Shown here in pieces: positions 37,515 to 45,837 of a stretch of DNA of 64,000 nucleotides (positions are counted from its first letter, which is position 1; the number at the start of each line of letters is the position of its first letter). The DNA is taken from the NCBI RefSeq assembly GCF_012927185.1, contig NZ_JABBGB010000001.1, forward strand, positions 1,426,001 through 1,490,000, read 5' to 3'. The position numbers and the translations under genes are program-made. The stretch is from Pseudoflavitalea sp. G-6-1-2. GTDB lineage: Bacteria > Bacteroidota > Bacteroidia > Chitinophagales > Chitinophagaceae. The notes beneath the pieces were generated by a model that saw nothing but the letters and a program-made list of their open reading frames with translations, ran no database searches and was not told the origin of the DNA.

Positions 37515-38292
37515 GTACGATGCTTGTGCCGGCACTTCCGGCGATCAGTTGATGCAGCTGTTCGGCCTTGCCTATGATTACTTTTTCTACGCCACTGCGA
37601 ACGGCTGCAAAGGCATTATCCAGTTTTGGGATCATGCCTGCGAATATTTTTTCAGATGCTTTGAGTTCTTCGTAATACGCAGGATGGATGCTGGGTATCA
37701 CGGTGCTGTCGTCGTTGGCATCGAGCAGTACGCCGCTCTTCTCGAAGGAGTAGATCAGTTGTACGTTGTACAGTTTGCTCAATCCTTTCGCGGTTTCCTG
37801 TGCAATGGTATCGGCATTGGTGTTGAGCAGTTGCGCTTTTCCATTGTGCGTGATAGGGGCAAGTACTACTGTGAGACCGAGTTTGAGCAATCCACTGAGC
37901 AGGTTGGCATTCACCTGATCAACATCACCTGCGAAACCATAATCGATGCCGCCTTTCTCGCGCTTGTGTGCGAGAATGGCGTTGCCATCTGCGCCGGTGA
38001 GGCCGATGGCATTGCATCCATGCGATTGCAATGTGGCCACCACGCGTTTGTTGATATCGCCGGCATACACCATCGTAACGATCTTCAGTGTGTCGGCATC
38101 GGTGATTCTTCTGCCGTCTACCATCTGCTGAGGCACATTCATTTGCTCTGCCAGTTGAGTGGCCAGCTTGCCTCCTCCATGCACCAGAATCTTCTTGCCG
38201 GGCAAAGCTGCAAATGATTGCAGGAAGTCCGCGAGCTTGGCTTCATGGTCGATAATGTTTCCTCCGATCTTAACTACGTACAGTGTCTCCAC
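37507..38292 (-). CDS. argB: Acetylglutamate kinase
   Basis: The 261-residue amino-acid kinase phosphorylates the gamma-carboxyl of N-acylglutamate. Seen are VVKIGGNIID at the N-terminus, the glycine-rich ILVHGGGKLATQLAEQM, and LTGADGNAILAHK in the middle. The C-terminal GTSIVHE is shortened relative to arginine-inhibited hexameric enzymes, which carry an N-terminal extra helix that is also missing here, so feedback inhibition by arginine may be weak. Six bp follow argF'. Confidence 0.95.
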   Translation of the reverse strand: METLYVVKIGGNIIDHEAKLADFLQSFAALPGKKILVHGGGKLATQLAEQMNVPQQMVDGRRITDADTLKIVTMVYAGDINKRVVATLQSHGCNAIGLTGADGNAILAHKREKGGIDYGFAGDVDQVNANLLSGLLKLGLTVVLAPITHNGKAQLLNTNADTIAQETAKGLSKLYNVQLIYSFEKSGVLLDANDDSTVIPSIHPAYYEELKASEKIFAGMIPKLDNAFAAVRSGVEKVIIGKAEQLHQLIAGSAGTSIVHE

Positions 38293-38298
38293 GTTGGC

Positions 38299-39270
38299 TT
38301 ATTTCGATTGTAAGATGTTTGACAGTACAGCCTGTGCTGCCCATACGCGGTTGGATGCCTGTTGTGTTACCACGCTGTTTGGTCCGTCGAGGATCTCATC
38401 GCTCAGTTCTACATTTCTTCTTACGGGCAGGCAGTGCATCACGCGCGCATTGTTGGTGCGGCTGAGTTTGGCGTTGGTGAGCATCCATGCAGGATCGTTG
38501 CAATAGATCTTGCCGTACTCATTGTTGAACGTGCTCCAGTTTTTTACGTACACGAAATCTGCATCCTTCAATGCTTCTTCCTGATTGTGTGTGATGGTGG
38601 CTCCGTTGGTGAACTGGGTATCGAGTTCGTAATCTTCGGGATGCGTGATCACGAAATCAGCTTCGCCCCATGCATTCACCCACTGCGAGAAGCTGTTGGC
38701 CACGCATTGCGGCAGCGGCTTCACGTGTGGCGCCCATGTGAGCACAATCTTGGGTTTGCGACCCGCCGGAAGCGGATTGGCTTTGAGACATTCATTGATA
38801 GTGATGATGTCTGTGAGGCTCTGCAATGGATGCAGCGTTGCACTCTCCAGGCTCACTACAGGAATGCCTGCGTATTTGATGAACTGACGGATGAACAGCT
38901 CGCTGTAATCATCCTCACGATTTTTTAGTGATGGGAATGTGCGGATGGCCAGCACATCGAAGTATTGTCCCATGATCGGCGCTGCATCTTTCACGTGCTC
39001 TACAGTACTGCCGCTCATGATGGCTTCTTCTTCGAATTCAAGCGCCCATCCTTCCTGACCAACATTGAACACAATGGCTTCCATACCGAGGTTCTGTGCT
39101 GCAATCTGCGTGCTCAGTCTGGTACGCATGCTGGGATTCAGAAAGAGTAAACCAATGCGCTTGTGCTGACCAAGCGTTTTGTGCAGAAGTGGATGCTGCT
39201 TGTATTCCAGTGCCTGGCTTACCAATGCCTGAATATCGTTTACGTCTGCTGCTGAAATGAATTGTTTCAT
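38299..39270 (-). CDS. argF': N-acylornithine carbamoyltransferase (ArgF' type)
   Basis: The 323-residue enzyme carbamoylates an N-acylated ornithine, as known for Bacteroidota and Xanthomonas, and not free ornithine. Carbamoyl-phosphate binding is seen in FLNPSMRTRLS and HPLQSLTD, and the C-terminus has the MHCLPVRRNVELSDE block. In the specificity loop the sequence is SGSTVEH (86-92): Val90 stands where the Bacteroides fragilis succinylornithine enzyme has Pro90 and the Xanthomonas acetylornithine enzyme has Glu92. Loss of that Glu favours succinylornithine. Four bp separate it from argD. Confidence 0.93.
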   Translation of the reverse strand: MKQFISAADVNDIQALVSQALEYKQHPLLHKTLGQHKRIGLLFLNPSMRTRLSTQIAAQNLGMEAIVFNVGQEGWALEFEEEAIMSGSTVEHVKDAAPIMGQYFDVLAIRTFPSLKNREDDYSELFIRQFIKYAGIPVVSLESATLHPLQSLTDIITINECLKANPLPAGRKPKIVLTWAPHVKPLPQCVANSFSQWVNAWGEADFVITHPEDYELDTQFTNGATITHNQEEALKDADFVYVKNWSTFNNEYGKIYCNDPAWMLTNAKLSRTNNARVMHCLPVRRNVELSDEILDGPNSVVTQQASNRVWAAQAVLSNILQSK

Positions 39271-39274
39271 CTTT

Positions 39275-40435
39275 TTAGTGTACCGGGTTTGTTGATGGAA
39301 CCATAGAGGCGATGGTGGCTTTGATCTCCTGAATAAACTGTGCCGCTTCTGCTTTTGTAAGCGCCAGTGAAGGAAGCAGACGTATTACGTTTGGCTTTGC
39401 TTCACCGGTGAATATTTTCTTTTCCCAGAGCAGGTTCTTGCGGAGGTCTTTGAGCTGTTCAGGAACGTCGAAGCCGATCATCAGTCCATATCCGCGTACA
39501 TTGCTCAGTTCGGGAATTTGTTTCAGCTCATCCATGAGGTAGTTGCCTACTTCGGCGGCATTGCTCATGAGGTTTTCTTTCTCCATCACTTCCACTACTG
39601 CGAGTGCAGCTGCACAGGCGAGGTGGTTGCCTCCGAATGTGGTGCCGAGCATGGAATGTTTTGCCTGAAAAGATGGAGCGATCATGATGCCGGCAACAGG
39701 AAATCCATTGCCCATGCCTTTTGCCATGGAGTAGATATCTGCATTTACTCCTGCGAAATCATGAGAGAAGAATTTGCCGCTGCGTCCGTATCCGCACTGG
39801 ATGCCGTCTGCGATGTAGGCTGCGCCGTACTCTGTGCAGAGGCTGCGGATCTTGCGGAGGAAAGATGGTGCAGCTATATTGATGCCGCCCACTCCCTGTA
39901 TGCCTTCGATGATCACCGAAGAGATCTCGCTGCCCTGCGCTTTAAAGCAGGCTTCGAGTGCAGCTTCGTCGTTGAAAGGCAGGAAGATGATATTGGGATT
40001 CTGGTTAACCGGTGCAACGATAGACGGATTGTCTGTAGCTGCAACAGCCAGAGATGTTCTTCCGTGGAATGCTTTTTTGAAAGCGATTATTTTCTTGCGG
40101 CCATTGGCGAAGGAGGCGAGCTTCAGCGCGTTCTCGTTGGCTTCTGCACCGGAATTGCAAAGGAACAATTGGTAATCTTCCTTGCCGGAGAGCTTGCCGA
40201 GTTTGGTGGCCAGTTCTTCCTGCAAAGGAATGCGGATGGAGTTGGAATAGAAACCTACGCGGTTCAGCTGCTCAGTGAGTCGTTCCACATAGTGAGGATG
40301 TGTGTGTCCTATGGAGATCACGGCATGGCCGCCATACATATCGAGGTATTGCGTCCCTTTGTCATCCCATACATTGGAGCCTTTGGCTTTAACGATGGTG
40401 ATGTCGTTGATGGGATAAACGTCGAAAAGTTTCAT
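39275..40435 (-). CDS. argD: Acylornithine aminotransferase
   Basis: The 386-residue class III PLP aminotransferase converts N-acylglutamate semialdehyde into N-acylornithine. Motifs: FLCNSGAEANENALKLA, the cofactor region AYIADGIQCGYGRSGKFF, and the Schiff-base Lys in YSMAKGMGNGFPVAG. Position between argC and argF' fixes the pathway role. Confidence 0.95.
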   Translation of the reverse strand: MKLFDVYPINDITIVKAKGSNVWDDKGTQYLDMYGGHAVISIGHTHPHYVERLTEQLNRVGFYSNSIRIPLQEELATKLGKLSGKEDYQLFLCNSGAEANENALKLASFANGRKKIIAFKKAFHGRTSLAVAATDNPSIVAPVNQNPNIIFLPFNDEAALEACFKAQGSEISSVIIEGIQGVGGINIAAPSFLRKIRSLCTEYGAAYIADGIQCGYGRSGKFFSHDFAGVNADIYSMAKGMGNGFPVAGIMIAPSFQAKHSMLGTTFGGNHLACAAALAVVEVMEKENLMSNAAEVGNYLMDELKQIPELSNVRGYGLMIGFDVPEQLKDLRKNLLWEKKIFTGEAKPNVIRLLPSLALTKAEAAQFIQEIKATIASMVPSTNPVH

Positions 40436-40457
40436 GTTGCTAATTGGTTTCCTTTGT

Positions 40458-41468
40458 CTAAAAATAATTTGCTTTCAGTCTGAGTCCGGCACATTCGTCG
40501 AGGCCGAAGATCAGGTTCATGTTCTGTACTGCCTGTCCGGATGCGCCTTTCAGCAGGTTGTCTATCACCGAATGAACCACCAGTTTGCTGCCTACTTTCT
40601 CCAGCTGAATCACACATTTGTTGTTGTTCACAGCCTGTTTGAGAAATACGGGTTCTTTGCTGATTACGGTGAAGGGGGCATCCTGGTAGAAATCTTCATA
40701 CATCGCCTGCAGTTCGGTTTCGCTCAGGTCGCAATCGATCTGCGAGCTGATGAAGATGCCGCGGGTAAAATCTCCGCGCCAGGGAATAAAGTTGAGTTCG
40801 CTGGTGGTTTTGCCACTCGCATCTGCTTCTCCGAAACCGGATTGCAGTTGCTTCAGCGATTGTGAAATTTCTTTCACGTGCTGATGCGTGAGCGTTTTGT
40901 ACGCCTGAATATTGTTGGCGCGCCAGCTGAAATGAGAAGTTGTGCTCAGCCCCTGTCCGGCTCCGGTAGATCCGGTGATGCCGGTGGTATGCACATGCTC
41001 CAGCAATCCTGCTTTTGCAAGCGGCAGCAATCCAAGCTGGATAGCCGTAGCAAAACAGCCTGGATTGGCGATATTGTTCGCTTTGCGGATGGCCTCCTTG
41101 TTGAGTTCGGGAAGGCCATATACGAATGATCTGTTGTCGATGGTGGTATTGGGTTGCAGGCGGAAATCCTGTGACAGATCGATGATCTTCACGTTTGGTG
41201 CGATGGTATTCTCCTGCAGAAATTTCCTCGCTTCTCCATGGCCAACGCAGAGGAAGAGCACATCGATATCGTTGCTGAGTTCAGCTGCGAAAGTGAGTGG
41301 TGTTTCTCCTACGAGATCCTGATGAATGGAGCTTACGGGTTTTCCGGCATTGCTGCGGCTATGGATGAATGTTATGTTCGCATAGGGGTGATTGATCAGC
41401 AAACGGATCAGTTCACCGCCGGTGTATCCGGCTCCGCCAACAATACCGATGGATATTTTGGGTGTCAT
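40458..41468 (-). CDS. argC: N-acetyl-gamma-glutamyl-phosphate reductase
   Basis: The 336-residue NADPH enzyme reduces N-acylglutamyl phosphate to the semialdehyde. It has the Rossmann start IGIVGGAGYTGGELIRLL, the catalytic Cys in IANPGCFATAIQLGLLPL and the GQGLSTTSHFSWRANN block. It starts 2 bp after the argG stop, hence tight coupling. Confidence 0.96.
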   Translation of the reverse strand: MTPKISIGIVGGAGYTGGELIRLLINHPYANITFIHSRSNAGKPVSSIHQDLVGETPLTFAAELSNDIDVLFLCVGHGEARKFLQENTIAPNVKIIDLSQDFRLQPNTTIDNRSFVYGLPELNKEAIRKANNIANPGCFATAIQLGLLPLAKAGLLEHVHTTGITGSTGAGQGLSTTSHFSWRANNIQAYKTLTHQHVKEISQSLKQLQSGFGEADASGKTTSELNFIPWRGDFTRGIFISSQIDCDLSETELQAMYEDFYQDAPFTVISKEPVFLKQAVNNNKCVIQLEKVGSKLVVHSVIDNLLKGASGQAVQNMNLIFGLDECAGLRLKANYF

Positions 41469-41470
41469 TG

Positions 41471-42667
41471 TTATTTGTTTTCTTCGTTCACTGCATTCCA
41501 GATAGCGGTCTGGTTACCGAAGATCTTGGAGAAGCCGCGAACGTCGTCACCGCTCCATCCGTTGTTCATTTCTCCGTACTTGCCGAATTTGCTGCTCATG
41601 AGATCGAACTTCGATTCGATGCCGATCACCTGGAAGCGATAAGGCTGAAGGTGAACGAATACATCGCCGGTTACGTTCTGCTGTGCGTTCTGGAGGAATG
41701 CCTCGATGTCGCGCATTACAGGATCCAGAATCTGACCTTCATGGAGCCAGTTGCCGTAGAACTGTGCAAGCTGGTCTTTCCAGTTGAGCTGCCATTTGGT
41801 GAGTACGTGTTTTTCGAGTGCGTGGTGCGCTTTAAGAATTACCATCGGAGCAGCTGCTTCGAATCCTACGCGGCCTTTGATGCCGATGATGGTGTCACCT
41901 ACGTGAATATCACGGCCTACGCCATAAGCGCCGGCAATGCTTTGCAGGTATTGGATGGCTTCTGCAGGATGTGCGAATGATTTTCCGTCAACTGCTTTCA
42001 GCTCGCCCTTTTCAAATGTGAGTTTTACTTCACGGTCTTCTTTGGCGGTAACCTGCGTAGGCCATGCTTCTTCGGGGAGCATGCCTTTGGAGTTGAGGGT
42101 TTCTTTTCCTCCCACAGATGTTCCCCAGAGTCCTTTATTGATGGAGTACATGGCTTTGCTGAAGTTCATGTCCACACCTTTGTTGGTAAGGTATTCGATC
42201 TCTGCTTCGCGGCTCAGTTTGAGATCGCGGATGGGAGTAAGGATTTCCACGTTGGGGATCATGATGTGGAAGATCATGTCGAAGCGAACCTGATCGTTGC
42301 CTGCGCCGGTAGATCCGTGTGCAACTGCGTCGGCATTCAGCTTCTGTGCGTGTTCTGCGATGTGCAATGCCTGAATGAGGCGTTCAGCACTCACACTCAG
42401 CGGGTAAGTATTGTTCTTGAGCACATTTCCGTAGATGAGAAAACGGATAATGCGGTCGTAGTAAGATTTCACTGCATCGATAGTGGTATGTGTTTTCACT
42501 CCCAGTTTGTATGCATGTGCTTCGATCTGTTTCAGTTCTTCTTCACTGAAACCACCGGTATTCACAATGATGCTATGCACATCATATCCTAAATCTTCAC
42601 CGAGATACTTTACGCAATACGACGTATCGAGGCCGCCGCTGAATCCGAGTACAATTTTCTTTGCCAT
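41471..42667 (-). CDS. argG: Argininosuccinate synthase
   Basis: The 398-residue enzyme joins citrulline and aspartate using ATP. The P-loop is LGFSGGLDTSYC at the N-terminus; AHGSTGAGNDQVRFD and the GVDMNFSKAMYSINKGLWG block are further signatures. Second gene of the operon, 21 bp after the GNAT gene. Confidence 0.96.
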   Translation of the reverse strand: MAKKIVLGFSGGLDTSYCVKYLGEDLGYDVHSIIVNTGGFSEEELKQIEAHAYKLGVKTHTTIDAVKSYYDRIIRFLIYGNVLKNNTYPLSVSAERLIQALHIAEHAQKLNADAVAHGSTGAGNDQVRFDMIFHIMIPNVEILTPIRDLKLSREAEIEYLTNKGVDMNFSKAMYSINKGLWGTSVGGKETLNSKGMLPEEAWPTQVTAKEDREVKLTFEKGELKAVDGKSFAHPAEAIQYLQSIAGAYGVGRDIHVGDTIIGIKGRVGFEAAAPMVILKAHHALEKHVLTKWQLNWKDQLAQFYGNWLHEGQILDPVMRDIEAFLQNAQQNVTGDVFVHLQPYRFQVIGIESKFDLMSSKFGKYGEMNNGWSGDDVRGFSKIFGNQTAIWNAVNEENK

Positions 42668-42688
42668 CGCTTTATTCTGAAAAAATGT

Positions 42689-43402
42689 TTAAAAATTAAA
42701 GAGCTGTGCAAACAGCTTTTTGTTTTTGGTAGCTGGTTTCTGGTCTTTTTCTTTTTTGAGAAAGGGTTGCAAAAACTTCCATTGCTTGATGCGGATCAGT
42801 CTTTCGAAAATGCTTTTCTTCTGTTCAAAGAATTCTTTCGTTTCCTGAGGCTCGTAGTGATCTTTTGGATCGTAGAGCATGGCAGTGCAGAGGCAGTTCT
42901 TCCTTTCTTTGCTCATGAGGATCTCGTAGTTGATGCAGCTTTTGCAGCCTGCCCAGAAGGTATCATCCTGTGTGAGTTCGGAATAGGTAACAGGTTCGTA
43001 GCCGAGATCGCTGTTGATCTTCATTACGGCGAGGCCGGTAGTGAGACCGAAGATCTTGGCATCGGGGTATTTCTGTCTGCTGAGATCGAAGATTTTGCGT
43101 TTGATGGCCTTTGCAAGCCCTCCTTTTCTGAAATTGGGAGAAACGATGAGGCCTGAGTTGGCAACATATTCGCCGTGGCTCCATGTTTCGATGTAGCAGA
43201 AGCCTGCCCATACACCCTCCTTGTTGAAGGCGATCACGGCTTTGCCTTCACGAATTTTCAATTGGATATATTCCGGGGATCTTTTGGCAATGCCGGTACC
43301 TCTGGCTTTGGCAGATGAGGCCATTTCATCACAAATGATCTGTGCGAAGCCCAGATGAGATTCATCGGCAATCAGAACCTGGAATTGTTGTTGAGTTTCC
43401 AT
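42689..43402 (-). CDS. GNAT acyltransferase, candidate N-acylglutamate synthase
   Basis: The 237-residue protein is a GNAT fold: AVIAFNKEGVWAGFCYIETW, then the acyl-CoA loop VSPNFRKGGLAKAIKRKIF (motif A) and LGYEPVTYSEL. A C-terminal extension (about 160-237) holds a cluster of Cys residues (AGCKSCINYE, KNCLCTAMLYDPKD) and a Lys-rich tail. It leads the arginine operon, which lacks argA and argJ, so it most likely makes N-acetyl- or N-succinylglutamate. The identity of the acyl donor is not visible. The four cysteines could bind a metal. Confidence 0.82.
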   Translation of the reverse strand: METQQQFQVLIADESHLGFAQIICDEMASSAKARGTGIAKRSPEYIQLKIREGKAVIAFNKEGVWAGFCYIETWSHGEYVANSGLIVSPNFRKGGLAKAIKRKIFDLSRQKYPDAKIFGLTTGLAVMKINSDLGYEPVTYSELTQDDTFWAGCKSCINYEILMSKERKNCLCTAMLYDPKDHYEPQETKEFFEQKKSIFERLIRIKQWKFLQPFLKKEKDQKPATKNKKLFAQLFNF

Positions 43403-43706
43403 TTTATGGCTCTACAATAAAAGGTGAACAATTACTAAGACATTTCGGGAGTGGAACGCAGGAATACCCGCCAAAGGCCGGGGCTGCATAGTGTTCCAGT
43501 AATAATCAGGGGGACTCTATGGTAATTGAGTATCAACGTCGCACCTGAACGGGGACGGGCTGTGGATGAAAAACTGTACGGAGCTGTACAGGAAAAATCC
43601 CACGCAAGATAGAGCTGGCAGTTAATGCCATCACTTCTGCGAGTTTATGGAGATTTTTTTGCATTTCTCTAGTGGATGTACTTTGTACTCAATTTTGTTT
43701 AACCCT
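43403..43706 (-). other. Structured leader of the arginine operon
   Basis: About 300 bp separate the likely transcription start from the GNAT start codon and hold no gene. Two hairpins are clear: arms of 6 bp at 43574-43579 and 43586-43591, and a compound stem at 43453-43498 made of GGAAC/GTTCC plus GCAG/CTGC enclosing a GCC-TTT-GGC core. A leader of this size before a biosynthetic operon could control its expression. I see no leader peptide rich in Arg codons. Confidence 0.45.
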
Positions 43707-43715
43707 ACAAATGTA
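43707..43715 (-). promoter_or_regulatory. -7 promoter element of the arginine operon
   Basis: On the minus strand the bases read TACATTTGT, an exact TAnnTTTG match. It is the only such match on this strand between the GNAT gene and the next gene, about 300 bp upstream. Confidence 0.5.
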
Positions 43716-43768
43716 AATACGAATTTTGGTATACAGGGATTTTTTACTGTAAAATTTTCGTTTACAAT

Positions 43769-43786
43769 TTCAGCCCCAAAGCTGAA
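43769..43786 (-). terminator. Weak hairpin after the GGGP synthase gene
   Basis: Six-base-pair stem (43769-43774 with 43781-43786), 6-nt loop, A/T-rich minus-strand tail. Confidence 0.4.
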
Positions 43787-43819
43787 GGGGCCGAAACAAT
43801 AAGTTAAAAAGGCAGTTGA

Positions 43820-44578
43820 TTATCTGCTGATAAGGGGAACCGAGTGGATAGCAGCGCTCATTTCGCGGATCAGACCGGCATCTTTCTCGATGGCGTTTCC
43901 GATTACGATAACGTCGGCGCCAGCCTTGCAGTTGCGGTAAGCTTTCTCCGGATCGGTGATTCCGCCTCCGATTACGAGGGGGGCCTCGATCACCTGACTC
44001 ACTTTTTCGATCATGCTTTCGGTAATGGGGCGTTTGGCGCCGCTTCCGGCATCCATGTAAATCACCTTCATGCCCAGCATTTCGCCGGCCATGGCGGTAC
44101 ACATGGCAATTTCATTCTTGTCTGCCGGGATGGGCGTAGCATTGCTGATATAGCTCACGGTGGTGGGTGCTCCGCCATCGATAACCATATAGCCGGTGGA
44201 GATGATCTCAAGTCCGCTCTGTTTCACCTGCGGTGCCGAGATCACATGCTGGCCGATCAGCAGTTCGGGATTTCTGCCTGAAATAAGAGAAAGGTACAGC
44301 AATGCGTCTGCATGTCTGGACAATTGGGAGGGGGAACCCGGGAACAATACAACCGGGATGTTACATTCTTTTTTAACCTGCATCACCACTTCGTCGAGGT
44401 GATTGGATACAACCAGACTTCCTCCGATGAGGAGATAGTCGACGGATGCGTCCATTGCCAGGGTAGTCAGTTCAGTGATCTTTTCTACGGTCACTTTATC
44501 CGGATCAATGAGAACGGCAAACGATTTATGTCCTTTCGCTTTCTGTAAGACTAGTGATTGGTAAATACGATTCGTCAT
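43820..44578 (-). CDS. Geranylgeranylglyceryl-phosphate synthase family (PcrB-like)
   Basis: The 252-residue TIM-barrel protein belongs to the GGGPS/PcrB family, which links sn-glycerol-1-phosphate to a polyprenyl diphosphate through an ether bond. Motifs: FAVLIDPDKV, DYLLIGGSLV, VVLFPGSPSQLS, YMDAGSGAKRPI and the phosphate-binding APLVIGGGITDPEKA near GADVIVIGNAIEKD. Length fits group II enzymes, as described from Chitinophaga pinensis and archaea. The lipid made in Bacteroidota is not known. A CATTTTTGC sequence on the minus strand at 44599-44607 resembles a -7 element. Confidence 0.92.
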   Translation of the reverse strand: MTNRIYQSLVLQKAKGHKSFAVLIDPDKVTVEKITELTTLAMDASVDYLLIGGSLVVSNHLDEVVMQVKKECNIPVVLFPGSPSQLSRHADALLYLSLISGRNPELLIGQHVISAPQVKQSGLEIISTGYMVIDGGAPTTVSYISNATPIPADKNEIAMCTAMAGEMLGMKVIYMDAGSGAKRPITESMIEKVSQVIEAPLVIGGGITDPEKAYRNCKAGADVIVIGNAIEKDAGLIREMSAAIHSVPLISR

Positions 44579-44660
44579 GCCTGTGCTATTGGATCATTGC
44601 AAAAATGCGAAAAGTTTTTTGGATGGCCTTATGTATTTCAGAATGTGGAAAATAGGTGGG

Positions 44661-44921
44661 GTAACGGGAGGGAAGAGACTAGCGCTGATGGACAGGTGAA
44701 TATGGGTTGGTTTGTTTGCCGGGCGGTGGTTTGGGATCAGCCTTTCAGGGACGCCAAACAGGCCGGGCAGAGTAGAATGAGGGATCGGCAAAGGGATGTA
44801 GGATAGGGCTTTTTGTACGCTGGCCGGGCTTTTGCGCAACCTGTTCGAAGGCCCTGAAAGGCTGATCCCAAACCACCGCCGGTAACCGCCGGATGTGCAG
44901 CTGAAGTTTCCCGCCCGTTAC
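44661..44921. repeat. Nested inverted repeat, MITE-like element
   Basis: Perfect 27-bp arms at 44724-44750 and 44852-44878 flank a 101-bp spacer, with weaker pairing continuing inward (AAACAGG near 44756-44762 against CCTGTT near 44840-44845). A second, outer pair of 14-bp arms with one mismatch lies at 44661-44674 and 44908-44921. No transposase is present. The structure fits a non-autonomous palindromic repeat rather than a terminator. Confidence 0.7.
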
Positions 44922-45733
44922 GGGTGAGGTGGGGATGAGGGGAGGGTGCACGAGGTAGCGGTAGAATGACGTGGTTGAAATTGACCGGATTCGGGGATGG
45001 AGGCAGGCAAAGGGATGAGCGCTTCAACTATTGATTGCCCGGTACAGCGCATATATGATAAGGTAATATTGGTGAGGTATGGCTGCTGTTCCATAAAGTG
45101 GTGGAAGCACAAAGAAGTATTTGGGTTTGCGGGTGTGCTTTGGGTTGAGAATCTTTATTATGACTACACTCAGAAAAACCTGCACATGCAGCGGGCCCTG
45201 ATGCCTGAGAGGGGGTATGGAAATCCTGTCCTTAAAATATGTTGCACAGAAGCTGACAGTTGTTCCAGGCTTCCATCCTGCGTACATAAAGTTGATCGGA
45301 GATACAACACTGCCGGGCATATTTTTCAGACGGATTTTCATACCCCCGTCGAAGGCCGTTGTGATGAAATTGTTATGCAGGTGTTTCTTCAAAAAAGGAA
45401 ATGTATTTTCATCCGGCCGCTTACGATTAAAATGATTTTAATTTTCGATTGTTGATATACGTTAGTGTATTTTTCTGGTATCAGATTTGAAGTAAAAACG
45501 ATGCCCGAAAATTTGTTTCCGCATCGCGCGAACAAAATTCTGATGAGCTTGTAATTCAATTTGCTTCAGGCAGTTGGTTCCCTTACAACCGGCATGGGCG
45601 TTGAATTAGTGCGAAATAGATAATATAAAAAATTATGATGAAAAACAAAAAAAGTTTGTCGGAGAATTGTCAGGGAATGTGCAAAAATCCACAAACCTAC
45701 TGCCAGTAAGCAACAGGGAATTCCCATAGCTCC

Positions 45734-45742
45734 TTATCCACA
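45734..45742 (+). promoter_or_regulatory. DnaA-box-like sequence upstream of nrdJ
   Basis: TTATCCACA is identical to the strongest Escherichia coli DnaA box. A weaker relative, AAATCCACA, lies at 45685-45693. They are 96 and 145 bp upstream of the nrdJ ATG. Confidence 0.4.
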
Positions 45743-45837
45743 TGCTGTGCATATTTCCAATCTTGAAATTTCACATTCAAAAGATATTTTCGTTTTCCTC
45801 CTTCACTATTTAATTTATTGATCTAATTTCTAACCTT

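Larger units (their letters stand above)
44579..45837. other. Gene-poor region between the GGGPS gene and nrdJ
   Basis: About 1.26 kb. The left part holds a palindromic repeat element (44661-44921) and a 12-bp direct repeat (GGCAAAGGGATG at 44787-44798 and 45006-45017). Open frames between 44997 and 45455 exist on both strands over the same DNA but show no recognisable domain. The right part (45460-45837) is A/T-rich, with a DnaA-box-like sequence at 45734-45742, and should contain the nrdJ promoter, which I could not pinpoint. Confidence 0.6.

Noticed and set aside
43441-43500. Known amino-acid riboswitch or T-box in the arginine leader
   Set aside because: No T-box, glycine, lysine or SAM motif was recognised; only generic hairpins are visible.
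44558-45027. Frames on both strands containing the phrase VVWDQPFR, first read as a repeated protein motif
   Set aside because: Explained by the inverted DNA repeat at 44724-44878, which gives the same phrase from each strand.
44997-45455. Open frames of 122 and 152 codons on opposite strands over the same DNA
   Set aside because: Neither shows a domain, signal peptide or promoter, and they lie beside a repeat element; at most decayed remnants.
45460-45837. Cobalamin riboswitch upstream of the B12-dependent reductase
   Set aside because: I looked for the B12 box and the conserved core and found neither.
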